Shown: positions 11,216 to 23,541, numbered from the stretch's first letter. The stretch is DNA of 33,224 bases from Phaeoceros laevis (GCA_049999765.1 JBNGIQ010009189.1:1-33224); one strand, 5' to 3'. Made by a program: numbers and translations. Notes: generated by a model from the letters alone, not told the origin.

Positions 11216-11505
11216 TCAATTCTTCCTTCCATCTTCCTCGTTCTGCCTGCTATGCCTTGGTTGTTGGAACACGTCCCAAAAATGATATCCATCCTTGGAA
11301 AAACTGCCTCCCCTCCTTTTGGATCGCTGCATATGGAAGTGGGCGTCAGACAGCAACAACTACGGATGCAAACAGCGTGCAAGGGGCTCTTGCTCACCTC
11401 TATGATTGCCATGTAACCAACGTAGACTGCGACGTTGAAAGAAGCCAGCAGCGCTAAACGCTGCATGAACGGCAGCCTTCTTGCTTTAGCCATCTCGATC
11501 TTCAA
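11216..11505 (-). CDS. Possible small single-pass membrane protein, two exons, about 72 aa
   Basis: Exon 1 (11505-11398) encodes a basic start (MAKARRLPFMQRLALLA from residue 5) and a hydrophobic segment (FNVAVYVGYMAII). It ends at a good donor, GAG before GTGAGC. A 71-bp intron ends at a TGCAG acceptor (11327), and exon 2 (11326-11216) adds 36 mostly polar and basic residues in the same phase. If the intron is retained, the open frame instead ends with a cysteine-rich tail at 11209. I do not recognise the protein. The membrane segment and clean donor support it, while the acceptor choice is uncertain. It shares orientation with the EF-hand gene upstream. Confidence 0.35.
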
Positions 11506-11706
11506 TTTAGACCGACCGGAGTGACCAGGGCCAGCTCAAGACTAGTATAGCTCTGTGCTATTCTGTTGTGCCGGACGATGGTGACGACTAAGTAGACCAT
11601 TCCACACAACCATTTTATCACTTCACAAAAGCAGTCAAGACTGGATGACGGGCACTTTCAGACTGCACCCGAACATCCAAGTCACTACTACAAATTCGGT
11701 CACACG

Positions 11707-12162
11707 CTATTGGCTCTGTGCGGCACCATGGTCCGCCACAGCTTGCTTCTCCTGCGCCCAAACAGCCTGCTCGTAGTCCACGGCTTTCTGAAGTAGCCCC
11801 TCGTCTTGCACAACCATCTGAATGGGAACAGATCCCAAAGCCTGCGCAAGGCTGAGCAGAATAGCCTTCAACTGGGCTCGGAACTCCACCAGGTCTACAG
11901 TGCCGCTCTGGTCCGTGTCGAACCTCGCGAAGACGCTGTCGTAGATGGCGGTCAGTTCCTCTGCCGTCTTGCGGACTGGCACTCCCATCTGATTCTCAAT
12001 CAGGTTGAGCCTCTCAAATGCGGGCCGCAGCTCCGAGTTGGATAGGACGCCATCATGGTTCACATCCAGCAACTCGAAGATAGGGTCGACAGCCTTGTTT
12101 AACGCCTCCTCGTTCTCAGCAAAATCCCGCACAGTCGATCCATCAAGAAACACCACACCCAT
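11707..12162 (-). CDS. EF-hand calcium-binding protein (plant At1g54530-like)
   Basis: A single-exon gene for 151 residues if started at the internal MGVVFLDG, which matches the start I recall for plant homologues. An upstream in-frame ATG at 12180 would add six residues. Two EF-hand loops are visible: DVNHDGVLSNSE, then DTDQSGTVDLVE, about 50 residues apart. Both keep Asp at position 1, Gly at 6 and Glu at 12, so both should bind calcium. The C-terminus has the family's helical segment (LGSVPIQMVVQDEG). There is no signal peptide or membrane helix, so a soluble calcium sensor is likely. Its targets are unknown. Neighbours on the same strand are unrelated in function. Confidence 0.88.
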   Translation of the reverse strand: MGVVFLDGSTVRDFAENEEALNKAVDPIFELLDVNHDGVLSNSELRPAFERLNLIENQMGVPVRKTAEELTAIYDSVFARFDTDQSGTVDLVEFRAQLKAILLSLAQALGSVPIQMVVQDEGLLQKAVDYEQAVWAQEKQAVADHGAAQSQ

Positions 12163-12558
12163 ATTCTTCTCAACCCTCACCTCACCCCTTCACGCAACTT
12201 CAACAGCTCGTAATGGAGCACTGTATCGGCCACTTGTCTTGAGACCCTAATAGAAGTTCATTTCTGGAAGAAGCCACACGTGTAGGTGGAAAGTGGGCGT
12301 CAAGTGAACGTTCCAGCCTTGGTTGACACCCTTGGTCATGAAGTAACTGGGGTAACCAACCATTTCGTTTGAGCTTTGCTGCGTTACTTGTCTTGTAGCT
12401 TCCTGGTGAGGTTTTGTAGTGGGGGCACTTCCTCTCTTCTTCCTCCTCTTCTTATTATTCAGTTTCACTCAGGCTTGCCTCCAGGCATTTGCTTTGCATA
12501 AGCCACCTTTTACCTGCTGGATGGTACTTCAGAAGAGGCAAAGTAGTTGGAGTTCTTA
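12163..12558. other. Intergenic: EF-hand gene promoter and RPAP2 3' region
   Basis: These 396 bases lie between two minus-strand genes. They contain a T/C-rich stretch (12427-12466) that reads as purine-rich on the coding strand. I see no gene, RNA or repeat here. Confidence 0.5.
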
Positions 12559-14539
12559 TTACCCACCACTTTGGGTGGAGAAAGTTGGCAATCGTCCAGC
12601 TGGTAGCAAAATCTCCCTGAACACCGTATATTCAGCTTCAGAGATGCCTGCAGACTCCACTACCTGGCGTACAAGTGCTTTATTGTTCCCCAGTTGGGTA
12701 CTCAATAAGGGCAACCGTTGCACAGAAAGGGCATCTAGAAACAAAGTGGCAAGCATGCGCCATTGCTTCATCCCAAATGGTGGCAGTGCATGCAAAAATG
12801 TCATGGACTGCACGAGCCGCCCCAAGGCTTGTTCCAAAGTTGATGTGGGGACTGAGATCCGGAGAGCCATTGCAACATGTGGAAGCTGCTGGGCAAGACA
12901 GGTTGCCACCGTGCGTGCAATCTCAGCAGACAGCCCTTCGGTTGCAACTTTCCTCCGCATATACTCTCTCCCATTTACTTCCAGAAAATTTTCCTCCTCA
13001 GAAAATTCTTTCCCATACACATGAGCAACTGCAGCACCACAAATCCACTCATCCAAAGCTTGCCAAATTTTGCCAAAAGGAGACAACTCCACCTTAAAAC
13101 CAGCTGGAGGCTCATCATACCAGCTGTCCGTGGCCTCATAATCATCCAGCTCTGCCACAGTTTGAGAGTTAAGTCCGGTTTCCACGGTGCGTAACACCTC
13201 GTCAAACTTCCGAAAGTCAAACGGGTTCTCTTGTACTGTCGAATTTATCGTTTCCCTTGTGTCCATGCCTGGTTGCTCAAACTCAGAGGTTGAAGCTGTG
13301 CTATCGTACATTTTCCCTTCCGATCGGGACTCTACAGGTGATAAATCTACCTCTGAGTGATTCGGAACCCCAGACAGGTTCCTAAGTTGTTCCAAATTGT
13401 TGTCTGGTGGTGCTGAAAATACGTTGTGCCTACATGGTTCTTTGGTGCCCAGTGTTCCCTCCTCTTGATCCACCTCCATACCGCTTTGGTGTTCTCCTGT
13501 ATTATCCACTGCATCTGAGCCGCGGTTTTCTAGAGGAACTATTGCTGTGGTCTCCTGAATCTGCTCCAATAAATCTCCAGAAATAACAGCACCATCTGCA
13601 GGGTCAGGGTGACATGATTTCTGAGGGATGTAACCTTCTATGGCATCCGACGGTCCAAAAGAACTTGGCAATTGTACCATTTCTTCTTGCCGCTCCAATA
13701 TGACGGTCCTTTTCACATGTTTCTGTGCACCAGACAAGCCCAATCCGCGAACAGCCTTGACAATTCGAATAAGTTGTTCCTTGCTCACCAAGACATCACG
13801 TTCAGCTTTGAGAGTAGCTGAGAATGTGGAGCTCCTGATTAGGCAGTCCGGTGAACAGAACAGACTTGTCTCCTGTAGGTCATAAACTTTGTGCTCTCGC
13901 AGTGAAATACGATAGCGGCCTTTTCGCTCCTGGAACTCTGGAAGAACATTTGGGCACGTTGGCAAACCACATCTGTTCACAATAGCCCTCTCCGTAACCA
14001 CATCTCCATACTCTGCTTGGGTGAGAAGTGGACGAGCACTTTGCAACTGTGCTTCAGTCCCAACACCTTCCAGTAAGGCCAACTGCACTGCAACAACTAC
14101 CTTCTTCACGGTTCTTACGGCTTCTGCGTAGCTCCTTTTTGTTGATCGCAAAGTGTCGGCCTGTAAATCTCTCTCGACGACATCATCTACAAGAAAAGCC
14201 ATTAAAGAATGACCAGACCAAATGTTTAGTGACAACGAACAGGCATACCAATGACCAACCTGCAGAGATGGAACCTAGGGTCCCCTTGTCGGCAGCTAAG
14301 GCTTCTGAGCTTCTTCCGCGGACGGTTTTGCCAGTCGCGAGCCGAACCTTGCTCTTTCCGGTGCTTCTGCGTGACTTTCTAAGCACACTAGCAGCGCCTG
14401 AGTCTCCATCCGGAGGGTTTGAAGTTGAATCGGCAGATGTGGAAGCAGACGCGATTGAAGCTCCAGCGCCAACGTCTGAGCTGCTGGATGCCAACCTCCC
14501 AGTGGGGGCGTAGGATAAAACAGGAAGATAGGACGACAT
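12559..14539 (-). CDS. RPAP2: RNA polymerase II CTD Ser5 phosphatase, RPAP2/RTR1 family (plant RIMA-like)
   Basis: Exon 1 (14539-14260) and exon 2 (14186-12559) join in phase 1 over a 73-bp GT-AG intron and give 635 residues. Family role: removes Ser5 phosphate from the Pol II C-terminal domain and assists nuclear import of Pol II. The RTR1 zinc-binding region is visible, with CGLPTC (Cys166, Cys171) and CSPDC (Cys204, Cys208) around a YRISLREHKVYDL segment. The N-terminus (1-93) is Ser/Ala-rich and basic, and the middle (about 250-430) is acidic and low in structure. The C-terminus ends in SEAEYTVFREILLPAGR followed by LPTFSTQSGG, a conserved tail of plant members. A GTATGC further downstream is another donor-like site, but only the donor after 14260 restores the frame. 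Confidence 0.92.
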
Positions 14540-14807
14540 ACCCTCATACGACTATTGCGAGCACACCGCTCTTTTACTGAACTGCATATGAATCTCGCCT
14601 CCCACCACTGCAGACGCTACGGACTTACTCCTGCAAATGTCGAAGGAAGTGGCGATTCGTGCTTAGGTTGCCTCCTTTTTCTTTCTTTTGGAAGGTTTTT
14701 TAAGTCCTGTAGCTGTTGGCGCTTGCACAGCTTATGGAGGCTTTTTTAGGGCAGCTCAGGCTGTCCGGTTCTTCGTCTTGCTCAATTTCGACCCTGACAG
14801 CTACAGG

Positions 14808-15097
14808 CTCCAATCGATGCACACAGTGTGCGTCCTGTAAAACGATGTCCCTCTTGTCAACTACTGACATAATCTCGGTGGAAGGGTGGCAGTTCCTGCA
14901 CATCCGCAGGTTTTTCGTTACCAGCACAGTGCCAAGAGCTCGAGGCCAAACGCCAAAGCCAGCTTCTCAGCATGCCCACACAATTGTCTTCCTTCTGGGT
15001 TGTAGATAACTTCACAGTTATTTATGCCTAGCTTTCTACTGGTCTCATGCAATCTGAGTAATGCTTCAACACAAGCTTGGTGTCCGTTACATAGCTC
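14808..15097 (-). pseudogene. Decayed DYW cytidine-deaminase domain fragment of a PPR gene
   Basis: The minus strand encodes, in one frame, a segment ending in RQLCGHAEKLALAFGL, and in a shifted frame VTKNLRMCRNCHPSTE and KRDIVLQDAHCVHRLE. Together these match the DYW domain order: the HxE zinc and catalytic motif (here HAE), then CxxCH (here CRNCH), then DxxxxH. A frameshift lies at about 14925-14940, and the terminal Asp-Tyr-Trp is missing. No PPR repeats precede it on this strand, so it is an orphan fragment. The pieces are described only as separated frames; the gene appears dead. Confidence 0.7.
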
Positions 15098-15200
15098 CCT
15101 TCCTCCTTCGAACGTTCATTTGTGATACGAACGAGATGTCACCCCTTTCTTCCCTCAAAAACAAATGTATGCACCGGCTTCTTCACCTCAATGCCTTGAT

Positions 15201-15303
15201 GCCACACTGAAAATGCATGGCCTCAATCCGACAACTGAGAATTATAATTGCATGGTTGACCTTCTTTGGCGGGCAGGACATTTGGGTAGGTTCAGTTTGA
15301 CCA
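15201..15303 (+). pseudogene. PPR E-motif fragment, opposite strand to the DYW fragment
   Basis: The plus strand reads MHGLNPTTENYNCMVDLL and then WRAGHLGRF, which matches the E-region pattern of PLS-class PPR proteins (HG..P..EHY.CMVDLLGRAG). It covers about 30 residues and has no start, stop context or flanking repeats. It lies about 100 bp from the DYW fragment but on the other strand, so the two ends of a PPR gene were broken and inverted, or came from different genes. Confidence 0.65.
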
Positions 15304-15422
15304 GCTAACCAAGGCCTCCTCCCCGGTGAGCAACAGCAGTGGGCCTACTAGTGCCACTCGTGCTCAGGGTGCAAGGGCAGCTATAGTACCGATGTCTTTT
15401 CAACCCATGACGAGGGAAGAGG

Positions 15423-15557
15423 AGGCTCGTACGAGTCCTACACCGCCGGATGCTAGGGAGATGTCTTGCCATCTACCCTGACTCGAGCAGTTCAGGAGGG
15501 GTGTCGACACCTGTTAGCAGGCTAGTGCAGGCTCGTAGGAGTCTACACCGCCGGATG
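15423..15557. repeat. Pair of 28-29-bp direct repeats
   Basis: The segment GGCTCGTACGAGTCCTACAC at 15423 continues to 15451 and recurs at 15530-15557 with one mismatch and one base lost. Both copies end in CGCCGGATG. The region reads on the plus strand as a Pro/Thr/Arg-rich frame (REEEARTSPTPPDARE) that could be a gag-like relic, but this is weak. Confidence 0.6.
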
Positions 15558-15765
15558 TACCATCTGCAAGGGCATCTAACAGTGCAGTGTTGCACCAAGC
15601 AGCCAAGGGCTTGCCACTGGTGCCACCGTTCGAGAGGATGATCATTAACTTGGGAGCTGTTCTTGTGGACAATTCCAGCAACAGAGCAGTATTGACCACT
15701 TGAGCAAAACTATCTTCACGGAGAGTTTCTATCCCTATGACTCGTGCAGGCGTTCAGCAATGACA

Positions 15766-15981
15766 TCAACCCAGCAGCATTGTCTTTGAAAACTTCTGTG
15801 CAAAGGCAGCTCCCAAGATGACAAGTTGGGCACCTGTGTCAAGAAGAGCTATGGGTGGAAGTTGCCCATTACTAGTGACAGCACCCTTCCGCTCCCTGCA
15901 TAGCCGAGAGGTTGGAAGGTATTCCTCCCACAAACCTGTTCCTGCCGAGGTCGAGAGCTTGGAGTCCAATTGCTGGTACAT
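15766..15981 (-). pseudogene. Retropepsin-like fragment, probable LTR-retrotransposon remnant
   Basis: A 71-codon minus-strand frame contains LPPIALLDTGAQLVILG (DTG at residues 48-50), the active-site pattern of retroviral-type aspartic proteases. The following AAFAQKF fits the usual helix after the site. The frame then stops. No reverse transcriptase, integrase or LTR pair is visible, so this is at most an isolated decayed piece of a Ty3-type element. A cellular retropepsin-like gene fragment is possible. Confidence 0.5.
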
Positions 15982-16061
15982 GTGCTGAAGTCAATTGTTC
16001 ACAACAGAGGGACAGAAGACTGAACTAAACTCAATCTGAATCTAAACTCAATGTGCTTGCA

Positions 16062-17482
<1,421 letters not shown>

Positions 17483-17633
17483 GGTTGCGGTGATGGAGGT
17501 ATGACGTTCAATGTCTTATGGAGGACGTTGATGGAGGACGTTCGAGGTCTGATGGAGGTTCGTTGATGGGGGACTGACGTTCATTCCGTTTCCCAAGCTC
17601 TAAGCGTCTAGGGTTTACGAAAGGGGTTTGGAA
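17483..17633. promoter_or_regulatory. Short bidirectional promoter between PAE1 and ESF1
   Basis: Only 151 bp separate the two start codons, so both 5' leaders and core promoters must fit here or reach into the genes. The segment 17491-17560 contains repeated GATGGAGG/ATGGAGGACGTT blocks and several ACGTT cores. No TATA box is evident on either strand, which fits a housekeeping pair. Confidence 0.65.
17608..17617 (+). promoter_or_regulatory. Telo-box (TAGGGTTTA) before ESF1
   Basis: CTAGGGTTTA contains the reverse complement of AAACCCTA, the telo-box common in plant promoters of ribosome-biogenesis and translation genes. It lies 17 bases before the chosen ESF1 ATG. ESF1 is an rRNA-processing factor, so the match is apt. 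Factor binding is inference. Confidence 0.55.
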
Positions 17634-20602
17634 ATGGCCTGCCAGGCCATAGTCGACAGGGAGCAGGGAGAGATGGCTGGTAGGATTGGGGCCAAGAGTG
17701 CGAAGGGCGTCAAGGGCAAGGGTCGGGAGAAGGCGAAGGATGGAGCTGTCATCCAGGATCCCAGGTTTGCGCGCCTTCACTCAGACCCACGGTTCCAGCG
17801 GATGCCGAAGAGGAAGACTAAGGTTGTCATCGACTCTCGATTTCAGCATATGTTCTCTGACAAAAGTTTCTCGGATCCTCATGCCCTGGACAAGCGTGGC
17901 CGCAAGACGAAGAAGAAGGATCGTCACTCCTTGCGCCGGTACTACAACGTAGCTGATGACGAAGAGGAGCCAGCTGATGTGAACTGCGTTGAAGATGGAA
18001 GCCCTGCTTCTGAGCCTGAAGACATCGAGGTCCCAACGCCTCAAACCCCAAATGGAGCAGCAAAGCTGAAAAAGGCGAGGCAGGAGCAGAGCAAGTCTAA
18101 GCTGTCCGGAAAGCCGGCAAGAGGTGAAACTGGAAATGGCGACCTGAATTCGCCAAAGGAAAACGTTTCCAGCCCGAAAGCCAGGTCAAAGAATGTGACT
18201 AGTCTGACGGAGAGCTCCTGGAAAAAAGATGTCACCTTACAAGACAGTGAGGATGCTGCTTCGGATGATAGCTCAGAAGAGGAGCAAAGTGACGACTCCG
18301 AGTCCTCATCTGAGTCTTCATCTTCGGATGACGAGAGTGAGCTGGAACAGGAACCACACGAAGACGAGGTTCATTCTCTGCCCAGGTTTGTTGCCTGTGC
18401 TTTCTAATTGTGGTGTGCGGCGCGCTAAGCCAAGAGTTGTTTTCTAGCAGGAGGACAAGGTGCCAACAACGAATGAGGAAACTAGAAGATTGGCCATGGT
18501 TAATATGGACTGGCAGTACATTAAGGTTGGTCTCCACTTCCAACTTGTCGTACAGATGTTTCTGTCGATGTCCTGAAGGGATGAGGACTTTCCTTATGCC
18601 CCGGTGTGTTGTCTTGTATCACAGGCTGTGGACATGCTTGTCCTCCTAAGATCTTTTCTGCCCAAAGGTGGTGAAATCAGTTCAGTTGCCGTATACCCAT
18701 CTGAGTTCGGTCTACAGCAAATGAAGGAAGAAGAAAGTCAAGGTCCAAAAGGCGTCTTTGAAAGAGATGATGACGGAGACGATGACGAGGATAAAGTTGA
18801 TATGGAGAAACTGAGGCAGTACGAGAAGGCCAAATTAAGGTCACCTGTGCCAACTTCCCTTTTCTTATTTGAGCTCTGGGAGATGTAATTCGTGCCCAAG
18901 CTGTTGAATGGGTACTTTTATTGGCCTTTGCTTTGAAAATGATGGTTGATGACTGATCTGCTCGGAAGTCTCACAACAGGTATTACTATGCAGTGGTGGA
19001 GTGTGATTCTATTGCCACTGCAAGCTCTTTGTATGCGTCATGTGATGGAATGGAGTTTGAACGGACATCAAATACTCTAGATTTGCGCTTTATTCCAGAT
19101 CAAATGGAGTTCAAGCATCCAGCACGTGATACCGCTTCCGAGGTTAATATTCTCCTAGCAGACCTTTACTGGAAAAATGAATGGCCTCCCTCGTACTCCG
19201 CTGTTTTTTGGAGCACACAGACCCATGTTGTGGTGTGTAAAGAAACAGGAATGTTGTGGCAGGTGCCTGGTGATTACAAGGCGCCAGAGTTTGAGACTCG
19301 GGCACTCCAGCACAGTACAGTGAAGCTAACATGGGATGATGATGAACCTGTCCGTGTGAAAGCCCTGCACCGTAACTTTACATCGGACCAGGTTGCTACC
19401 ATTTCACTTACTATTTGAAATGATTTGGATATGCACCCATTCTGACACCGATTTTTTGTTGCAGCTGAATGAACTGGACTTTAAAGAGTACTTGGCCTCT
19501 GAATCAGATGAAGATGCAGAAGAACAAGATGAGGACCCCGGCATCAGTGGCAATGACGACAGCCTAGCCAAGCGTACATTGAGGGAAAAATACCGCTCTC
19601 TGCTCCTGGGAGATACAACCACTGAAGCTGAAAAAGAACAAGAAGACATGGAAATTACTTTTCATACAGGGCTGGACGATCTCAGCCAAAGACTTCTAGA
19701 GAAGAAAGAAGAAAGGCGGAAAGGAGAGGAGACAGTCTGGGAATCCTATCTTAGGAAGAAGAAAGAAAAGAAAAAACAAAGAGCAAGGGACCGCAGCCAG
19801 GCAAATGGCAGTGATGATGAAGACGATGCGAATGTAGTTGATGCTCAAAGGAGCAGGGAGGATTCCTTCTTCCAACATGATGAGAATCCATTTGATGATC
19901 CGTTCTTTGCTTCAGGGGATGGCAAACTCCCTGAAGATGAAATCGAAGGTGCTCCCAGTAGGCACGCAAGCAAGAAGAAAGGACTCAAGGGCAGGGTAGA
20001 CAAGACCCAGAAGCAAGATGAGATATCGAAAAAGAGGGAAGAAAAAGAGATAGCAAGAAAGGAGGATGAACGTAGCAAGGCAGAGTTGGAGCTCTTGTTA
20101 ATGGATGACCATGGTTTACAAGACGGAGTCAAGGGCTACAATGTCAGGAAGCAGAAATTGAAAGAGAAACGGAAGAAGAAGAAGAGAGGCCAGCAGGAGG
20201 CAACAGAGGAAGATCCGAAAGACAAGCAATCGTCTGTAAACCTAGATGATCCGAGATTTTCCTCCCTTTTTACATCTCATCACTTCGCCATTGAACCTAC
20301 AGACCCAAACTACAAAAGGTAAGCCCCGATCATTCCACCCGTTGCTTTCTGCATGTGTTCACTGTTCAGCGTGGCTCACCTCTTTCTCCTGCAGATCGTC
20401 GACCCAGTTGGGCATCGTTGCCCAGAAACAAAGGCTAAGGCTTCATGGACCGGCACCCAACGAAAATAGTGCAGTTTCGGTACCCGGCGCTGATGAGACC
20501 TCTAGAAAGAGAAAGGCCGAGATCTCGTCGATTGTGCACTCGTTGAAGAGAAAAGTGGGGAGGTCTGTCGGGAATAGCAGACAGTACCAATACGAGCGTT
20601 AG
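17634..20602 (+). CDS. ESF1: Pre-rRNA-processing protein ESF1
   Basis: Seven exons (17634-18368, 18451-18525, 18625-18839, 18980-19142, 19263-19391, 19465-20318, 20395-20602) join in frame to 792 residues. The nucleolar protein is needed for 18S rRNA maturation in the small-subunit processome. Seen: DPRFARLHSDPRFQRMPK near residues 41-60; a lysine-rich and then very acidic Ser/Asp/Glu stretch (about 190-245); the central domain with LAMVNMDWQYIK, AVYPSEFGLQQM, YYYAVVECDS and LDLRFIPDQMEFKHP; a long charged coiled region with KEKKKQR and KLKEKRKKKKRG; and a C-terminal NUC153 motif (LDDPRFSSLFTSHHFAIEP). The first ATG at 17634 is used; an in-frame ATG at 17673 is an alternative. Intron 1 ends in a TAGCAG tandem acceptor. 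Intron 4 is 120 bp with no in-frame stop. Confidence 0.95.
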
Positions 20603-20903
20603 TAACTCGTGGAAACACGGACCTTGTTTAGGACGTAAAAGTCCTAGTTTTCAGGTCCCGAGTCCCTCTTCGTTTTTGAAACCTACGTGGAATTGGCAGC
20701 GCGTGTAAGCATGGTGTATCGTGAATCTGATGCTGACAAGTTCACTCGGCACAATAACAGTATCGTTCTATCGTTCTCGCCAGTGGGAACCATGAAGGTC
20801 CAGCTGCTGGACAAGGTGTCGGCGGACGGTAGGTCTAGAAGGGCCCCCGAGCCCTGAAGTAGACGATTGCGGGGCAAGGCTCGCCGGCTAGGCGGGCAGC
20901 ATC
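20603..20903. promoter_or_regulatory. ESF1 3' region and PEX16 promoter
   Basis: About 300 bp separate the ESF1 stop and the PEX16 start, both on the plus strand. The segment from 20711 opens with ATGGTGTATCG, but that frame has no family match and may be a leader or upstream ORF of PEX16. No clear TATA box or poly(A) signal is visible. Confidence 0.4.
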
Positions 20904-22938
20904 ATGGAGGCTTACAGGGGCTGGGTGGTCCGCAATCGCCAATGGCTGTCTTCTATTGAAAGCATTGCAAATGTAAAGTGGAATTGGCTTCATCTCCTCC
21001 AGCTCCTGATTGCTTGGGCTCCTGATTAAGGTCGGGGTTACTGAGACACGAGATTCATTTCTGCAGACACTGACATGGTTCATGCCGGAGCGCTTCTCCA
21101 GCTCTGAGCTCGCACCTGAAGCCGGTCAGTTTCAGAATTGAAGTCCTAATTCACAGCCTGACGCTTTCCGATGAATTGTAGTGCACACTGTCGAAGTGCC
21201 CTGTGAAATGACTGAAGTTTAGGTGCAGAAATTTGAGGTGTCAAGGTACAGTGGGAGATCCAAGTGAGTGGACTGACATGTTGCGTTCTGCAGTATCCGC
21301 TTTTGTCGGGCTGTTGACAATCACAAATGAACATATTGTCAAAACCTCTGTTAGAAGGCCCCCCTCTGGCAGATGCGTGGAATATCATCAGACATCATGC
21401 TCAACATCTGGGCAGCAAAATACTTTCTCATGGCCTTTCTTCATCTCCATCATGAAGGAACTGGAGGTGTTCATAGAGATGGCTGCGGAGCACTACGGAG
21501 GGACAGACACCAAATGGAACGCCGTAGCAACAGTTGAGGGTATCAAGTAAGCTTGTTTTCTGACCTTGGTCCCAATCATCTACTGAATTCAATGCAGCTC
21601 ACAGTACTGGACAGAGACTGTTCCATATAGCGGCCTGCATATCTGACGAGTGTTCATCTTATTTGCGTGCTTCTTTCAGGGTCTTGATTCGGCTGATGGT
21701 ATTGCATAAAGCCGGGTACAGAATTCTCCTTGATGGCGGTGAGACAGAAAATACTGGAGAAGCCGACGAACCATCTATACCTTCTCCTGGTGCACCACCT
21801 CCACCTACCAGGTTGAATCCCATGAGAGAGTACATGGGATTAAATGGTACCGGTGGTGGATGCTTAGCTGCCAATTCAGGTAGCAATGGGATGCAGCTAA
21901 TGGGAGGGCAGTTCTTCCCACAAAACATTGAAGGGCGGGCAATGCAGGCCATGTCCAATTTCAGCAAAAACATGACAGGCAACAGACCCTCTTGGATCCA
22001 AACAAAAAATGCAGCTAGTATTCCACCGACAAAGGATGGTGAGTTTCCATCCCTCCTTAAACTTCCTTCTTAAGTAATTATTTCCTCCTCAACTGCCTTC
22101 CCTGCTCTGCCAGCACATGGCCACTGATGTCTTGAATCATGTCGGACTATCTGTTTCCTGTTTTTTCATATTATGAAGTGTGTCTTGCAGCTGTAATAAA
22201 GAGAAAGCCCAATCCTGCACCAACAGGAGTCCTTGGCAAACTGTTTGTGATGGGGGAGGTACTGCAAATTGCAAGGCCGCTATTGTACGTGCTCCTAATA
22301 AAGCGATATGGGCTGAAGTCATGGAAACCATGGCTTTCCTCTCTTGCCATTGACATAACAGGAACAAGCCTTCTGTATACACTGGACTACATACTGCGTC
22401 CGAGATCTGCAAATGTTCTCACTAGACCTGGGAGTGCCTATGTCCCGTTTTCAGATACCGAACACAAGGAGGTGGGTTATACAGAAAGTATGCATCCCGT
22501 TGTTTTGCTTTATGAGATCTGTCTGTTTGATTGTGGACTTAAAATTGGTTTTTTATTTAATGGCGACAGCTGCATAGGAGACATATTGCTCTGGCGTTCT
22601 ACTTGATGCGGGATCCATTCTTCACTAGATATACAAGGTAGCTCTTCTTCCAGATANNNNNNNNNNCACTTGTGCAACTCGCTTAGAAGTCTTGTTTACG
22701 GCACTGGAATCTGAACTGGTGTGTGGTGCAGGCGGCCACTTGAGAAGGTGGAAAGCAACTTGAAGCCAGCTCCCTTGATTGGCACATTGGCAGGTAAGTT
22801 ACAGCCAAGTGTGAGACCTCCACTGCACTACTCGAGGTATGATTTCTGAGACTAATGTGTGCTCTTTGCTGAACAGGCAAGGCCGTCGAGCTCATTCTAG
22901 GTGTGCAGGCATTCTACATGTACACTGCAGCATCCTGA
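20904..22938 (+). CDS. PEX16: Peroxisome biogenesis membrane protein PEX16 (SSE1-like)
   Basis: Eight exons (20904-20972, 21067-21124, 21294-21546, 21680-22038, 22191-22471, 22570-22637, 22732-22793, 22877-22938) join in frame to 403 residues with GT-AG introns of 83-169 bp. PEX16 inserts and recruits peroxisomal membrane proteins at the ER and peroxisome; in Arabidopsis it is SHRUNKEN SEED 1. Seen: start MEAYRGWVVRNRQW, TLTWFMPERF, LLTITNEHIV, FSWPFFISIMKELEVF, HKAGYRILLDGGET, EGRAMQAMSNF, VMGEVLQIARPLLYVLLI, SWKPWLSSLAIDITG, FYLMRDPFFTRYTR, PLIGTLAGKAVELILG and a Tyr-rich end (FYMYTAAS). The Gly/Pro/Asn-rich loop around residues 150-210 is the family's variable part. Intron 6 contains a 10-base assembly gap that does not touch coding sequence. 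Confidence 0.96.
22657..22666. other. Assembly gap of 10 N
   Basis: Ten undetermined bases lie within PEX16 intron 6 (22638-22731). The real intron length is therefore unknown. The flanking donor and acceptor are intact. Confidence 0.99.
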
Positions 22939-23541
22939 CCATAATACACCATGTCCATGGACATTTGCCGGACGTATTGCTGAGGAGATGATGGTAACTT
23001 CTTGGAGCTGCTAGTACTTCATGTAAGGTGTCCTGAAGCTAGTTACTCTGAAGGCTGAAGTTGGCTTGTACTACAGGTCGTGAATCCTGGCAGGGCCACA
23101 TGGCCCTTCTACCATGCAACTACCTTGAGCAATGTACTGCTCAAAAGACCCAAAGACCTGAGGACGTGGGTAGCGCTCCTCGGCTGAGACTTTCTTCCAG
23201 GGTACGTAAGGGAGTCAGATGGACCGTGCAAGGTAGTTACCAGATTTGTTTGAAGTCGTGTTGTTTAAGGGCGATTGGAAGAGGTACTGTACCTGTAAAA
23301 GCTCCATCCGAGTAATGAAAGACCAGCTTGGCGTCTAGAAATGCCAATGGGTTTGCATCTCTGCTGTCGTTTAGGATAGTGACAGCAGCGCTGTGACCAG
23401 TATCAAATCAAAACCGCAGCGTTCTTCCGCATTCTTGTGTGACGTGGATTGTCAGACCTGCAAGGGAGTGCCGCATGTCAAAACCAACTTATTTCGAAAC
23501 GGCGTCCAAGGAGACAAGAAGCAATGAGGAAGGATGTAGGG
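22939..23541. other. PEX16 3' region, no gene seen
   Basis: The stretch follows the PEX16 stop and precedes the 3' end of a minus-strand gene. The open frame 23061-23315 has no ATG start with family resemblance and is read as chance. Part of it is likely the PEX16 3' untranslated region. Confidence 0.5.

Noticed and set aside
14555-15009. Plus-strand ORFs at 14555-15009 as a gene
   Set aside because: The minus strand here reads as a DYW domain fragment, which explains the open frames better.
17781-18063. Minus-strand ORFs within ESF1 exon 1
   Set aside because: They are antisense to a clearly coding ESF1 exon and match nothing.
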